Assembly: GCA_023435225.1 (NCBI GenBank)
Contig: JAEYRX010000100.1
Span: 52,064-116,063, forward strand
DNA length: 64,000 nucleotides
Origin: Bacillota bacterium
GTDB lineage: Bacteria; Bacillota; UBA4882; UBA8346
Direction: 5' to 3'
The position numbers were made by a program, and so were the translations under genes. Shown here piece after piece: positions 8,979 through 18,279 of the stretch; the stretch's first letter is position 1, and each line of letters begins with the position of its first letter. Below the pieces are notes generated by a model, which was not told the origin of the DNA, made no database searches, and saw only the letters and a list, made by a program, of their open reading frames with translations.

Positions 8979-9980
8979 TTATTCATTAATCAGTATATCG
9001 CCTTCCGAAAGCCCTTTGATTACTTCAACCTCGGTTTGATTCTCCGCTCCGGTCTCAATATCACGTTCCTTTTTAACCCCGTTTTCCAGTATATGAACAT
9101 AAATCCGGCCCCCATAATAATGGGTCAAACTTTTGGGAATTACAAACGTATTTTCTTTCCTGATTAAAACCAGGGTGATTTCTGCTGAGTCGCCTATTTT
9201 AACAGTTTTGGGAACCCCATTAACTTTGATGCGAACTAACGGAACCATTTTTTCATCAGTATTAAGGGGCATATTTTCCGGGTTCATTACTACTTTACCG
9301 GTAAAAATATTATCATCGATTTTAACTTGAGCCTTCATCCCCAGCTTAAAATCACCAACCTTTTCACCGGTATATTCAAGCTGGATGTTGCTTAAGTCCG
9401 CCACCCTCACTATTGTCTTGAAAGCCTCAACATAATCGCCTTGTTTATCGTCTGTTATATAATCGACAGTCCCATTAACCGCCGAGTACAGCTTTGATTC
9501 CGCCAGTTCCTTTTGCAAATCCTCCAGCTTAAGCTCTTCCATTTTAATATTAAGTTCAGCCTGTTTGATACTTAGTTTGCTTTCTTCGGAAGCAACCGCC
9601 AGATCATAGGCCATTTCTGATTTTTGCGCCACAATTTCCTGTTGTTTGATCTGACTTTCGAGATTATCGGTAATTAATTCAGCCAATAACGTCCTTTTCT
9701 TAATATTATCGCCGGGAACCACATAGACTTGTTTTAAACGTCCGCCCTTATATTTAAAACAGTAATTTTTTTGATTGGCTGAGACAAAATACCCGATACA
9801 CTCGGTTTTTTTCTCAAAAGTACTTTTTTGTAATTCGATTTTATCGTAAGTAACCTCCGGAGGTTCTTTTAAAGGAGGAGCCAATACTCGCTCTTCTTTA
9901 GGGAAGAACTTACACCCGGTAAAAGAAAATGAAAATATTACGAGACCTAATATTAAGATTGTTTTTTTTATTCCAGACAC
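8979..9980 (-). CDS. MacA/HlyD-type membrane-fusion adaptor lipoprotein
   Basis: The 333-residue protein begins with a lipoprotein signal peptide (SFTGC, Cys at about 23). Biotinyl-lipoyl-like half-motifs, a coiled-coil hairpin (about 105-160, rich in Glu/Lys/Gln) and beta-barrel and membrane-proximal domains follow. These are the parts of MacA-type adaptors that bridge an FtsX/MacB permease to TolC. The start is GTG at 9980, preceded by AAAGGGGAT. The TolC-family gene ends 24 nt upstream and FtsX follows, which supports a tripartite exporter spanning two membranes. Confidence 0.88.
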   Translation of the reverse strand: MSGIKKTILILGLVIFSFSFTGCKFFPKEERVLAPPLKEPPEVTYDKIELQKSTFEKKTECIGYFVSANQKNYCFKYKGGRLKQVYVVPGDNIKKRTLLAELITDNLESQIKQQEIVAQKSEMAYDLAVASEESKLSIKQAELNIKMEELKLEDLQKELAESKLYSAVNGTVDYITDDKQGDYVEAFKTIVRVADLSNIQLEYTGEKVGDFKLGMKAQVKIDDNIFTGKVVMNPENMPLNTDEKMVPLVRIKVNGVPKTVKIGDSAEITLVLIRKENTFVIPKSLTHYYGGRIYVHILENGVKKERDIETGAENQTEVEVIKGLSEGDILINE

Positions 9981-10003
9981 TACCCTATCCCCTTTAAGAA
10001 TTA

Positions 10004-11350
10004 CTATTTCAAAACCGGCCCACCATCAACTGCCCGGTAAAATTCTTCCCGCGCTTTTTGTAATGATAACCATGCTTCCCAATATGTCTCTTCGGCGTTG
10101 TTAAAGGTTAAATTGACCTGATCCATTTCAGGACCGGAAGCCATTCCTCTTTCGTACTTCTGATTGGCAATTCGCAGGCGCTCTTTGGCGATCTCCAAAC
10201 TTTCCCGGGCCGGAATCAGGTTCAATTCATCAATTTGCCAATTGCGATATGCTTCTAAAATCTTAGCCCGTTTATCGCGGATAGCAACTTCCAAATTTAT
10301 TTCAGCCGCTTTTAATCTTTTTTCAGCCGTATTTTTATCCCGGAAATAAGAATCATCCAATGTCCCGGAAAAACCCAACCCGTAATATGTTGTGTCATAA
10401 ACATTAGTTCTGCGCTCGCCGGCAAAGATATAAACATTTTTTAATAAGTAGAACGAATCCATTAAATCCTGAATCTTAGCGATCCGGATACTTATTGACG
10501 CTGCTTTAATGTTAAGATTGTTCTTCAGGCGCTGCTCAATTGTTGCTTGCAAATCGATTTTGTCCACAGCGGCCCAACCTAGAGCCGCACCATCTAAATT
10601 TACAGCTTGTAAATCATCTTTTTGTAATAATACACTTAGCTTCAAAGACCCGGCTTGCTGATTCAGATCGGCTTGACGCATTTTAACATCAGTGGCTTTC
10701 ATTTTTTGTTGAGCATCCAACAAATCCAAATGGGATATCTTCCCCAAGTTATATAGATTTGCGGCTCTGGCATACTGTTTCTTCACCAGTTCCGAATCCT
10801 GTAGGGCCATCTTATAGATTTCCCTTTTTTGATACGCCTCTGCGTATGCTTTTCTAACCTCAACAATCAGTCCGATTCTGGTATTCTCATATGTGAGAGA
10901 TTGATTGATATACTCAAGTTCCTTTATTTTGATATTTTTTTCATATCCTAATTTGAAAGGCGAATATGATAAATCATAAGAATAAGTATCCTGATCGGTC
11001 GATTTATAAGTTATATACCATTTGGAATATGAATGATCGGAAGTAGTATCATAAATTCCACTAGAGTTTGCACCAAGACTTCCGGTGGGGTCCGACCAGT
11101 CTCCACTACTGGTAGTCGCGATTGAATATGAGCCCCCAAGGCTTAAAATTCGTTTAGCGGTTTCATAATCTCTTTGGGCAACTTCCATATTCAATTTGGC
11201 GGCTTGCAATGATAAATCCGCAGCCAAAGCTATCTCCACCGCTTGTTGGGAATCTATGATGTTATCATCACTAAGCTCATCGGCGAAGACCCGAAAACCT
11301 GCTGTAACTATAAAAATTATTATTAAACTAAACTTTAAAAAGGATTTCAT
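10004..11350 (-). CDS. TolC-family outer-membrane efflux protein
   Basis: The 448-residue protein has a signal peptide (about 1-24) and two TolC/OEP repeats. Each is rich in long amphipathic helices, such as AVEIALAADLSLQAAKLNMEVA-like and AEINLEVAIRDKRAKILEAY-like stretches. Its length is typical of the family. The ATG at 11350 follows GAGGA. It is first in a minus-strand operon with the adaptor, FtsX and two ATPases. A TolC channel is meaningful only with an outer membrane, so this gene is the main hint that the host is a diderm Firmicute. Confidence 0.9.
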   Translation of the reverse strand: MKSFLKFSLIIIFIVTAGFRVFADELSDDNIIDSQQAVEIALAADLSLQAAKLNMEVAQRDYETAKRILSLGGSYSIATTSSGDWSDPTGSLGANSSGIYDTTSDHSYSKWYITYKSTDQDTYSYDLSYSPFKLGYEKNIKIKELEYINQSLTYENTRIGLIVEVRKAYAEAYQKREIYKMALQDSELVKKQYARAANLYNLGKISHLDLLDAQQKMKATDVKMRQADLNQQAGSLKLSVLLQKDDLQAVNLDGAALGWAAVDKIDLQATIEQRLKNNLNIKAASISIRIAKIQDLMDSFYLLKNVYIFAGERRTNVYDTTYYGLGFSGTLDDSYFRDKNTAEKRLKAAEINLEVAIRDKRAKILEAYRNWQIDELNLIPARESLEIAKERLRIANQKYERGMASGPEMDQVNLTFNNAEETYWEAWLSLQKAREEFYRAVDGGPVLK

Positions 11351-11397
11351 CAAATTCCTCGATAATTTTCTGAATTAAGAGAGTTTCAAATACATTC

Positions 11398-11502
11398 CCT
11401 AAAGAAACGCTGATCAATCCGATTTAGCGCGAGCAAATATGCGGCATTAGGCATTCTGCGAAGCACAAAATCGTCACTTATTCAATTAATCAGCGCTTCC
11501 CT
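11398..11502. repeat. About 100-bp foldback repeat, family B, copy 1
   Basis: The right arm (AATTAATCAGCGCTTCCCT) and the inner stem are intact, while the left arm has drifted (AGAAACGCTGATCAATCC). Internal landmarks AAATATGCGGCATTAGGCAT and CACAAAATCGTCACTTATTC match three other copies at 18174, 41812 and 58973. It lies between the divergently transcribed TolC and Ntn-hydrolase genes. The rest of this intergenic stretch (11503-11680) is AT-rich and should hold the promoter for the rightward gene, though none is clear. Confidence 0.85.
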
Positions 11503-11700
11503 AATTTGTTAATTATTCCAATACTGGTAAACATATTAAGAACATTTTAACATAAAAAATTTCACTTTGATAGGTAATAATGGTTTTTTATAGAACACTA
11601 GAGTATGAAAATTTCCTGGATTTGGATTCAAATTATATCAAAAAAATTTCTAGAGCCTGTTATCAAATAGATAAAAAATAGTTGGAGAGAAGGTATTAAC

Positions 11701-14055
11701 ATGTGCTATAAGAAATTTTTAGCAATAATATTTTTAGCTGTTATTTTCTTGTCTATTTTTTCTTCCTGTAGCTTCGCTTGTTCGACTTTTATGCTGAAAA
11801 AGGATGATTCATTTATCATAGGACATAATGATGATGAATATAAGGACTATATGCCGGGATACTTCTTTATTAATAAACGTGGAGTTTTGAAGACTAGTTT
11901 TTCCGTTAATAATTTATTAGGAAAATTAGATGTAGCCCCTAAAATTCAGTGGATATCTCAATATGGCTCCATTACTTGGAATGCATTTGGACGTGAGTTC
12001 CCGATGGGTGGCGTGAATGAAGCAGGATTACATATTGATGTTATGTCTTTACAAGAAACTCGATATCCGGAAACCAACTTACAACCACATATGCTGGTTT
12101 GCCAATGGGTCCAATATCAATTAGATAACTACCGATCTGTAGATGAAGTTATTCGAAATTCAATGCAATTGATCCCGGAATTTGACACTTGGCATTTTTT
12201 TATATCAGATAAACAAGGTGATTATGCTTGTCTCGAATTTATAGATGGTAAACCCAAAATATATAACGGCAACTCTATGCCGGTTCCGGCGTTATGCAAC
12301 TCGCAATATAGTCTGGAGCTGTTTTATCTAAAAAGTTATCAAGGCTTCGGCGGAGCCCGGGATATTTTTGAAACTTATAATGGTATAGATACCCGCTTTG
12401 TACAGGCAGCTACAATGATAAAAGATTATCGACCTGATCAATCGAAGCCGATTGTACAATATGGGTTTGACATCTTAAAGCAGTTAGAACGCGGTAATAA
12501 TAAATGGTCAATTATTATTGATGTTAATCATTCTATGATTTATTTTCATACCTCTCTTTGCCGCAAAGTTAAATACTTTTCCTATAAAGACTTTGACTTT
12601 TCAGCCAAAACACCGGTTACAATGTTCAATTTAAATTCAAATTATGAAGGAGATATCATCAAAAAATTTATACCTTATTCATTAAAAACCAATCAAAAGT
12701 TAACTACCGAATTATTTAAGGAAATTAACAAACAAACCAAGTCGCAGTTTAATGAAGTTTTTTTATCAAATGGAATAACTATGAATGATGCAATTAAACG
12801 AATGTCACACTACCCGGAGGATACAACTCCAATCAAATCAAGAGCAAGGAATTCTCCTAAAATAATTCGGTATGCCGGGACAGTCTTTAATACCTCTAAC
12901 CAGCATCAAACTTTGGTAGGATACAATGAAGACGGATTGGATAAGGATGCCAAAGTCTGGTTTCTACCAGCGAAAAAAAACAAATTCGGCCGAATGTTTT
13001 TTGGTTACATAAATGCAGATCCGGTTGGAGGTATAAATGATCATGGCTTATCCTATCATAGAGTAATATTTTATCAAGGAAAAACTCTGCCTCCATCCGC
13101 TCAAAAACCCACTTTTGCAGGCAATATTTTTGAATATATTATAGAAAAGTGTTCCACCGTAGAACAAGCATTAAAAATCATTCAGAAATATAACATTTAC
13201 AATCTTGGGTATTTCCGGATTATGTTTGTTGATAAAAATGGTGATTCCGTAACAATTACCGGGGATGAATCGGGTAACAAATTAAATATTATTCGACAAA
13301 ATGCTACTCATCAAGTATTAGGGAACGAAGAAAACATTTTGGAATCAACACTTGCAAAAGACTACTCCAATATACCTATCTCTTGTTTTCGCGCCATGCT
13401 TAAGGCAACTCATCAGGTGGAAACTGTTCAATCCGGTATTTACAATTTAAAAAATAGAATTATCTATCTTTATTACCTTGGTAACTTTAATACTCCGGTT
13501 AAATTTAATTTAGACGTCGAGTTAAAAAAAGGGGAACATATTTATGATCTATGCTCCCTTTTTCCCCAACATCAATACACTATTTTTCATAGTATAACAG
13601 ATAAATACTACTCTCCAGCCAATAAAGCAATCATCCTCTTTTTATTAACCGTCTTGCTTTCACCATTTGTTATTTGGCCACTACATTATTTTATTGATAA
13701 AGCTAAATACCATAATCAAAATGTAGCGGAAGCAGCTAAACAGAACAGGCCGAGATCATTGTTGGCAAAATCATTGGCAATATTAAATAGTATACTTTGC
13801 CTTTCAGTATTATATTTGGCCATGAAATATTCACTTTTTATTATCAAATATGGTCTAAATATTTGTGGTGGTATAGTTAGCCTTATCCCTTGGGTGATCA
13901 CTCTTATAACAATTGGTGAAATTATCATGGTAATCTTGTTATGGAGAAATAAAATATGGTCAATTTTTGGATGGTTATATTATATACTGTTAATATTAAC
14001 CGCAATCTTTGGGGTAATACTAATTTTGAACTTAAAATTGGTAGTTGGATGGTGA
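11701..14055 (+). CDS. Secreted Ntn-hydrolase (choloylglycine hydrolase/linear amide hydrolase-like), tandem domains plus membrane tail
   Basis: The 784-residue protein has a signal segment (about 1-26) ending just before CSTFML, where the Cys would be the N-terminal nucleophile of a C-N linear-amide (penicillin V acylase/bile-salt hydrolase-like) hydrolase. GHNDDE and MGGVNEAGL follow, as expected. From about residue 385 the fold repeats (YAGTVFN, GYNEDG, VGGINDHGL), but Ala replaces the Cys, so the second half looks catalytically dead. The last 150 or so residues contain about four membrane helices. GGAGAGAAGG precedes the ATG. Its substrate is unknown; cell-wall or signal amides are possible. 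Confidence 0.8.
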   Translation: MCYKKFLAIIFLAVIFLSIFSSCSFACSTFMLKKDDSFIIGHNDDEYKDYMPGYFFINKRGVLKTSFSVNNLLGKLDVAPKIQWISQYGSITWNAFGREFPMGGVNEAGLHIDVMSLQETRYPETNLQPHMLVCQWVQYQLDNYRSVDEVIRNSMQLIPEFDTWHFFISDKQGDYACLEFIDGKPKIYNGNSMPVPALCNSQYSLELFYLKSYQGFGGARDIFETYNGIDTRFVQAATMIKDYRPDQSKPIVQYGFDILKQLERGNNKWSIIIDVNHSMIYFHTSLCRKVKYFSYKDFDFSAKTPVTMFNLNSNYEGDIIKKFIPYSLKTNQKLTTELFKEINKQTKSQFNEVFLSNGITMNDAIKRMSHYPEDTTPIKSRARNSPKIIRYAGTVFNTSNQHQTLVGYNEDGLDKDAKVWFLPAKKNKFGRMFFGYINADPVGGINDHGLSYHRVIFYQGKTLPPSAQKPTFAGNIFEYIIEKCSTVEQALKIIQKYNIYNLGYFRIMFVDKNGDSVTITGDESGNKLNIIRQNATHQVLGNEENILESTLAKDYSNIPISCFRAMLKATHQVETVQSGIYNLKNRIIYLYYLGNFNTPVKFNLDVELKKGEHIYDLCSLFPQHQYTIFHSITDKYYSPANKAIILFLLTVLLSPFVIWPLHYFIDKAKYHNQNVAEAAKQNRPRSLLAKSLAILNSILCLSVLYLAMKYSLFIIKYGLNICGGIVSLIPWVITLITIGEIIMVILLWRNKIWSIFGWLYYILLILTAIFGVILILNLKLVVGW

Positions 14056-14089
14056 ATTTTAGATATTAGTAGACACTAATACATAAAGA

Positions 14090-14370
14090 ATGTGAAACTC
14101 AAAGATGTCTAAGTACGACCCTATCCCTTAAAGGGTATTAGTTTGGTTTTACAGGTCTTAAAAGTAGCCTACGAAGGATGATTATTACCCTTTTTAAGGC
14201 CAGAACCATGGATGGTTCAAGGTCGGCGGTCCATGGAAGGATTACCTCCGAGGGCGAGGGATCTGGTTTTTAGACCCAGAAGACCTTATAAAGCGGAGGA
14301 AAATCCTACCTAGTAATCAAAAACCCAGGTTATATTAAAGTCCTTTGCTTTAGCAATTAGCTAAACTCAA
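14090..14370 (+). ncRNA. Possible structured RNA or leader before the M3 peptidase gene
   Basis: This stretch of over 300 nt has no gene but is unusually rich in complementary segments. GGTCTTAAAAG (14154) can pair with CTTTTTAAGGCC (14190). GAACCATGGATGGTTC (14203-14218) is a perfect hairpin that competes with CCATGGA/TCCATGG (14206 with 14230). GGAAGGATTACCTCCG (14235) can pair with CGGAGGAAAATCCTACC (14294). A last hairpin (TTTAGC/GCTAAA) lies at 14349-14365, just before the peptidase gene's ribosome site. It matches no riboswitch, 6S, tmRNA or RNase P signature that I know. Confidence 0.35.
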
Positions 14371-14393
14371 TTAAATTAAGGAGGCCCTCAACT

Positions 14394-16091
14394 ATGCCAA
14401 CTTTTAAAGAATATCAATACCAACGCCCCGATATGGAATCCATAAAAAATGAATTTCAACGCTTGCTTACCCAATTCGACCAGGCCGATTCATCCGGAGT
14501 CCAAGCGAACATCATCTCCGAAATTAACGGTTTACGAAATCATTTTGAAACCATGTCAACCTTAGTCCATATCCGCCACAGCATTGATACCACTGATGAC
14601 TACTACAGCGCTGAAAATGATTATATGGACGAAGTTGGGCCAATTTACGAGGGATTAATCAACCAGTATTATCAATCCTTGGTCCAATCAAAATACCGTA
14701 ATGCTTTGGAGGAAAAGTACGGTGAACAGCTTTTCCGAATCGTTGAGATGACGCTCCGGACCTTTTCCCCGGAAGTAACTCCGGATCTTCAACAAGAGAA
14801 CAAATTAGCCAGTCAATACACCAAACTTCAGGCCTCGGCTAAGATTGAGTTCCAGGGTGAAACCCGTAACCTTTCGCAAATGATTCCTTTTCTTCAATCA
14901 CCGGACCAAGAAACTCGTAAAAAAGCTCAAGAAGCCTATACCGGATTTTTTCTGGAGCATGAAAAGGAATTTGATGAAATATACGACCAAATGGTAAAAC
15001 TCCGCCACCAAATCGCCAAAAAACTGGGATTTGCCAATTTTATTGAATTAGCCTATGCCCGTCTAAACCGCTCGGATTATAACGCCGCTATGGTTGCCGA
15101 TTATCGACGGCAGGTTTTGGAAAACATCGTTCCCATAGCGGTCAAGTTAAAGAAACGGCAAGCCAAACGTTTAAACCTGGATTCTTTAAAATATTATGAT
15201 GAACCACTCTCATTCCTAACCGGCAACGCCACTCCCAAAGGGGACTCAAATGAAATTATCGAAAACGGGAGAAGAATGTACCGGGAACTCTCTCCGGAGA
15301 CGGAGGAATTCTTCAATTATATGGTAAACAATGAATTGTTAGACTTGGTTACCAAGAAAGGAAAATCCGGCGGCGGCTACTGTACCTATATCCCTAAATA
15401 TAAATCTCCCTTTATCTTTTCCAATTTCAACGGAACCGCCGGAGATGTTGATGTATTGACTCATGAAGCCGGCCATGCTTTTCAAGTTTATTTAAGCCGG
15501 ATTTTTCCAATCCCGGAGTATAACTGGCCCACCTTGGAAGCTTGTGAAATCCATTCCATGAGTATGGAGTTCCTGGCCTGGCCTTGGATGGAACTCTTCT
15601 TTAAAGAAGATACTACCAAATATAAGTTTTCTCATTTAAGCGGAGCCTTGATTTTTATCCCTTATGGAGTTACTGTCGACGAATTCCAACATTGGGTTTA
15701 TGAACATCCGGAAGCTACTCCAACTGAAAGAAAAGCAATCTGGCGTGATATCGAGAAAAAGTACCTGCCATACCGTGATTATGAAAATAACGACCTTCTA
15801 AACCGGGGCGGTTTTTGGCTGCGTCAGTCGCATATCTTTAAAAATCCTTTCTATTACATTGATTATACCTTGGCCCAAGTATGCGCATTTCAATTTTGGG
15901 TAAAATCGCAAAATAAACCGCAACAGGCATGGCAAGACTATCTCCGGTTATGCAAATTGGGCGGTAGTAAATCATTCTTGGAATTGGTCAAAATGGCTAA
16001 TCTACAAAACCCGTTTGAGCATGGAACAATTAATTCAGTAATCGGTCCGATTGAGCAATGGTTGGATAGCGTGGATGATGGCAAGTTATAA
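14394..16091 (+). CDS. M3-family oligoendopeptidase (PepF-like)
   Basis: The 565-residue cytosolic metallopeptidase has the HExxH zinc site in LTHEAGHAFQ (about 357-361) and the third ligand in the EACEIHSMSMEF segment about 25 residues later, as in M3 peptidases. Length and the C-terminal GGSKSFLELVKMANLQNPF resemble M3-family oligoendopeptidases that cleave short peptides. AAGGAGG lies seven nucleotides before the ATG. It stands alone: a possible RNA structure lies upstream and a transposon-like repeat downstream. Confidence 0.92.
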   Translation: MPTFKEYQYQRPDMESIKNEFQRLLTQFDQADSSGVQANIISEINGLRNHFETMSTLVHIRHSIDTTDDYYSAENDYMDEVGPIYEGLINQYYQSLVQSKYRNALEEKYGEQLFRIVEMTLRTFSPEVTPDLQQENKLASQYTKLQASAKIEFQGETRNLSQMIPFLQSPDQETRKKAQEAYTGFFLEHEKEFDEIYDQMVKLRHQIAKKLGFANFIELAYARLNRSDYNAAMVADYRRQVLENIVPIAVKLKKRQAKRLNLDSLKYYDEPLSFLTGNATPKGDSNEIIENGRRMYRELSPETEEFFNYMVNNELLDLVTKKGKSGGGYCTYIPKYKSPFIFSNFNGTAGDVDVLTHEAGHAFQVYLSRIFPIPEYNWPTLEACEIHSMSMEFLAWPWMELFFKEDTTKYKFSHLSGALIFIPYGVTVDEFQHWVYEHPEATPTERKAIWRDIEKKYLPYRDYENNDLLNRGGFWLRQSHIFKNPFYYIDYTLAQVCAFQFWVKSQNKPQQAWQDYLRLCKLGGSKSFLELVKMANLQNPFEHGTINSVIGPIEQWLDSVDDGKL

Positions 16092-16122
16092 GATGGAGAG
16101 CTCTAAATATTCTTAAAGCTAA

Positions 16123-16348
16123 GGGGCTGTTGCAAAATCAAAAACTAACGAATGCCTTCATCTCCACCAGGCCCTAAAGGACCTGGCTAGGCTAAGAAAA
16201 TCTTTCTCAAACCCCATAAATGGGGTTGGGTTAATACTTCGAAGTATTTCCGAGTCCGTTTAACGGGCTTTAGAATGATTTTTAAGCTTAGCCCAGGGTT
16301 TTAACCCTGGGTGGACAGAACGACAAAAAGTTATTTTGCAACAGCCCC
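16123..16348. mobile_element. 226-bp MITE-like element, family A, copy 1
   Basis: The ends are 16-bp inverted repeats (GGGGCTGTTGCAAAAT and its complement). Inside, CACCAGGCCCTAAAGGACCTGG and CCCAGGGTTTTAACCCTGGG hairpins flank AACCCCATAAATGGGGTT, with TTCGAAG at the centre. A second copy lies at 23788-24013 with about 95 percent identity by eye, and a diverged core at 2588-2742. No open reading frame is inside. GGGCTGTTGCAAAA ends are common in IS-derived MITEs, so a transposase in trans is likely. Confidence 0.85.
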
Positions 16349-16437
16349 TTTAAAATAACTCTTTACAAAACTGACATATGTCCTTTTTTTAACCTTAATT
16401 TTCCGGTATACTAAAAATATCCTTTCGAGGTTAAACA

Positions 16438-17136
16438 ATGAATATAATTCCCAACCGAGACTTATTACTAGCATTCATTAATCAGTACAAACTGAATAGC
16501 CTGTTTGAAACAGATATTTCCGACCATATGTCTTTATTTCTCTTTCAAAAAGGAGCCTTAGTCTGTGAATGTTCTTCCAAGCTTGAATATTTATATTTTT
16601 TAGTTAGCGGCAAACTAAAAATATATACCTTATTAGCGAATGGTAAATCACTATTACTACGGTTCAACAAACCATTAAGCGTTATCGGTGATGTGGAGTT
16701 TTTGAATAAATCTAAAGTTATCTGTAATGTCGAAGCCCAAGTGGATTCTTATTTGATTGGCATTAAATTTACCGACCTTAATCTTTTTGCATATAACGAT
16801 CCCACTTTCTTAAGATTTATAATTACCAGCCTAAGTCATAAGTTATATACGGCTTCCAATACGGCTTCGTTAAATCTGTTATACCCTTTGGAAACCAGAT
16901 TTGCCTGTTATTTATTAGCAATTAGCGTTAAGCAGGAGAACGAATCAAGAGTAGCTGAAATTAAAGCTGAAAAATTAACGGAAGTCGCCATGCTGCTTGG
17001 AACCAGTTATCGTCATTTAAATAGGATAATAAATATATTCCGTCAAGAAAACATCCTCTCTAAAGAAAAGAAAGCATTGAAAGTTTTAGATTTTAATAAA
17101 TTAAAATCTTTAGCCAAAGATAATATTTATGAATAA
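16438..17136 (+). CDS. Crp/Fnr-family transcriptional regulator (YeiL-like)
   Basis: The 232-residue protein has an N-terminal cyclic-nucleotide-binding-like beta-barrel (about 25-125, with KGALVCECSSKLEYLYFLVSG-type pattern) and a C-terminal winged helix (about 165-225, LTEVAMLLGTSYRHLNRII). It lacks an Fnr-type N-terminal Cys cluster. The overall look resembles the YeiL branch. GAGG precedes the ATG. The YdcZ-type transporter gene begins 22 nt after its stop, so the two probably form an operon and the regulator may control that transporter. Confidence 0.85.
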   Translation: MNIIPNRDLLLAFINQYKLNSLFETDISDHMSLFLFQKGALVCECSSKLEYLYFLVSGKLKIYTLLANGKSLLLRFNKPLSVIGDVEFLNKSKVICNVEAQVDSYLIGIKFTDLNLFAYNDPTFLRFIITSLSHKLYTASNTASLNLLYPLETRFACYLLAISVKQENESRVAEIKAEKLTEVAMLLGTSYRHLNRIINIFRQENILSKEKKALKVLDFNKLKSLAKDNIYE

Positions 17137-17158
17137 AGGAAAGTAAGAGGTATTTGGA

Positions 17159-17593
17159 ATGTCGGGAATCTTATTCGCAGTTTTCGGTGGTATTCTCATC
17201 ACTTTACAAGGGGTATTCAGTTCCAGGATCAGCGCCAAAATTGGTTTATGGGAGACCAATACTCTGATCCATTCGGCAGGCTTATTACTGACTCTAATTT
17301 TCTTGTTTTTCCGCAGCGACGGCTCATTTGGCAGATTAAACCAAGTTCCAAGTTTATACCTACCCGGTCTCTTTTTTGGAGCTTTTATTGTTCTCTGTGT
17401 AATTAGAAGCATTACCAATCTTGGCCCGACTTTAGGCACAGCCATTCTCCTGGTTACTCAGTTGTTGGTAGCAATGGTTATCGATTATTACGGGCTCTTC
17501 GATACAGCCCCGTTAAAGTTCCATATCAGTAAGCCGTTAGGTATAGGCCTAATGATCGCCGGAATCATCGTTTTTAAAATAAAGGATTTTTAA
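17159..17593 (+). CDS. DMT-superfamily transporter, YdcZ/DUF606 type
   Basis: The 144-residue protein has about five membrane helices. The start (GILFAVFGGILITLQGVFSSRIS) and GPTLGTAILLVTQLLVA are typical of YdcZ (DUF606) half-transporters, which work as pairs. It lies directly after a Crp/Fnr regulator gene and is probably co-transcribed with it. No second YdcZ gene is adjacent, so it would have to homodimerise. The substrate is unknown. Confidence 0.85.
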   Translation: MSGILFAVFGGILITLQGVFSSRISAKIGLWETNTLIHSAGLLLTLIFLFFRSDGSFGRLNQVPSLYLPGLFFGAFIVLCVIRSITNLGPTLGTAILLVTQLLVAMVIDYYGLFDTAPLKFHISKPLGIGLMIAGIIVFKIKDF

Positions 17594-17731
17594 ACTATAT
17601 AGAATGAAAGTATCTATATGTAAACTACAGTTCCATTTATGTTATTTTCAAAAAGCAGTAATAACAAATGGTATTTTGATTTACCTTTTTTATGTCAAGC
17701 AATTATGAGTAGACTTCAATAAATATCATTC

Positions 17732-18151
17732 CTAATCACCGACTTTTCCGGTTCTTAGCATTTGCAACACTTGTTCTTCATTTTTCAGGTTGTCATAATC
17801 ACCACTAGTACTATTATTTTTATGATATTCCAAACCGGATTCGGCGTTTCGTTTTAAGTAAGCGGCAAGGTTATTCAATCCATCCTCTTTAGCGCAGCGG
17901 ACAAAAGCTTTTAATCGAAATCCGTGTCCTTCTGCAAACATATCTTTACCGCAAGGGAAATCTGAACATTCCCAACAGCCATTTAAACCTTTAGCAGTAC
18001 AACAATCATACTGATAACATCCCTCCGGAGACAAACGCTTGTTGCAATTATTATCAGCCGTTTTACAGCCACCACAATTATCCGACAAATGACAAAACTT
18101 ACAGACCAATCCACAATAACTGATACTATTGGCGATTTCAGCGATATCCAT
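17732..18151 (-). CDS. Cys-rich DUF3795 protein
   Basis: The 139-residue protein carries many Cys in a DUF3795-like pattern: YCGLVCKFC, CGGCKTADNNCNK, CYQYDCC and GCWECSDFPCG. Such proteins are thought to bind metal, but no reaction is established. The start at 18151 is chosen over an upstream in-frame start (18166) because GAGGAGG sits six nucleotides before it. A family B foldback repeat lies immediately upstream (18174-18278), so its promoter must be inside or beyond that repeat. Confidence 0.85.
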   Translation of the reverse strand: MDIAEIANSISYCGLVCKFCHLSDNCGGCKTADNNCNKRLSPEGCYQYDCCTAKGLNGCWECSDFPCGKDMFAEGHGFRLKAFVRCAKEDGLNNLAAYLKRNAESGLEYHKNNSTSGDYDNLKNEEQVLQMLRTGKVGD

Positions 18152-18173
18152 GATTATCCTCCTCAATATTTAG

Positions 18174-18278
18174 TAAGGGAAGCGCTAATTAATCCGATTT
18201 TGTGCGAGCAAATATGCGGCATTAGGCATTTTTCGAAGCGTAAAATCGTCACTTATTCAATTAATCAGCGCTTCCTTA
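18174..18278. repeat. About 100-bp foldback repeat, family B, copy 2
   Basis: Arms GGGAAGCGCTAATTAAT and ATTAATCAGCGCTTCC enclose the family's inner stem (CGATTTTGTGCGAGCA with GCGTAAAATCG). It fills the space between the DUF3795 gene start and the Uma2 gene stop at 18280, abutting the latter. Other copies are at 11398, 41812 and 58973. Confidence 0.88.
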
Positions 18279-18279
18279 G

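Noticed and set aside
14056..14393. RNase P, 6S, tmRNA, SRP or T-box RNA
   Set aside because: The expected signatures are missing (for example GAGGAAAGTCC, GGTGGTACC, the SRP loop). Only generic pairing is seen, so it is left as an unidentified candidate.
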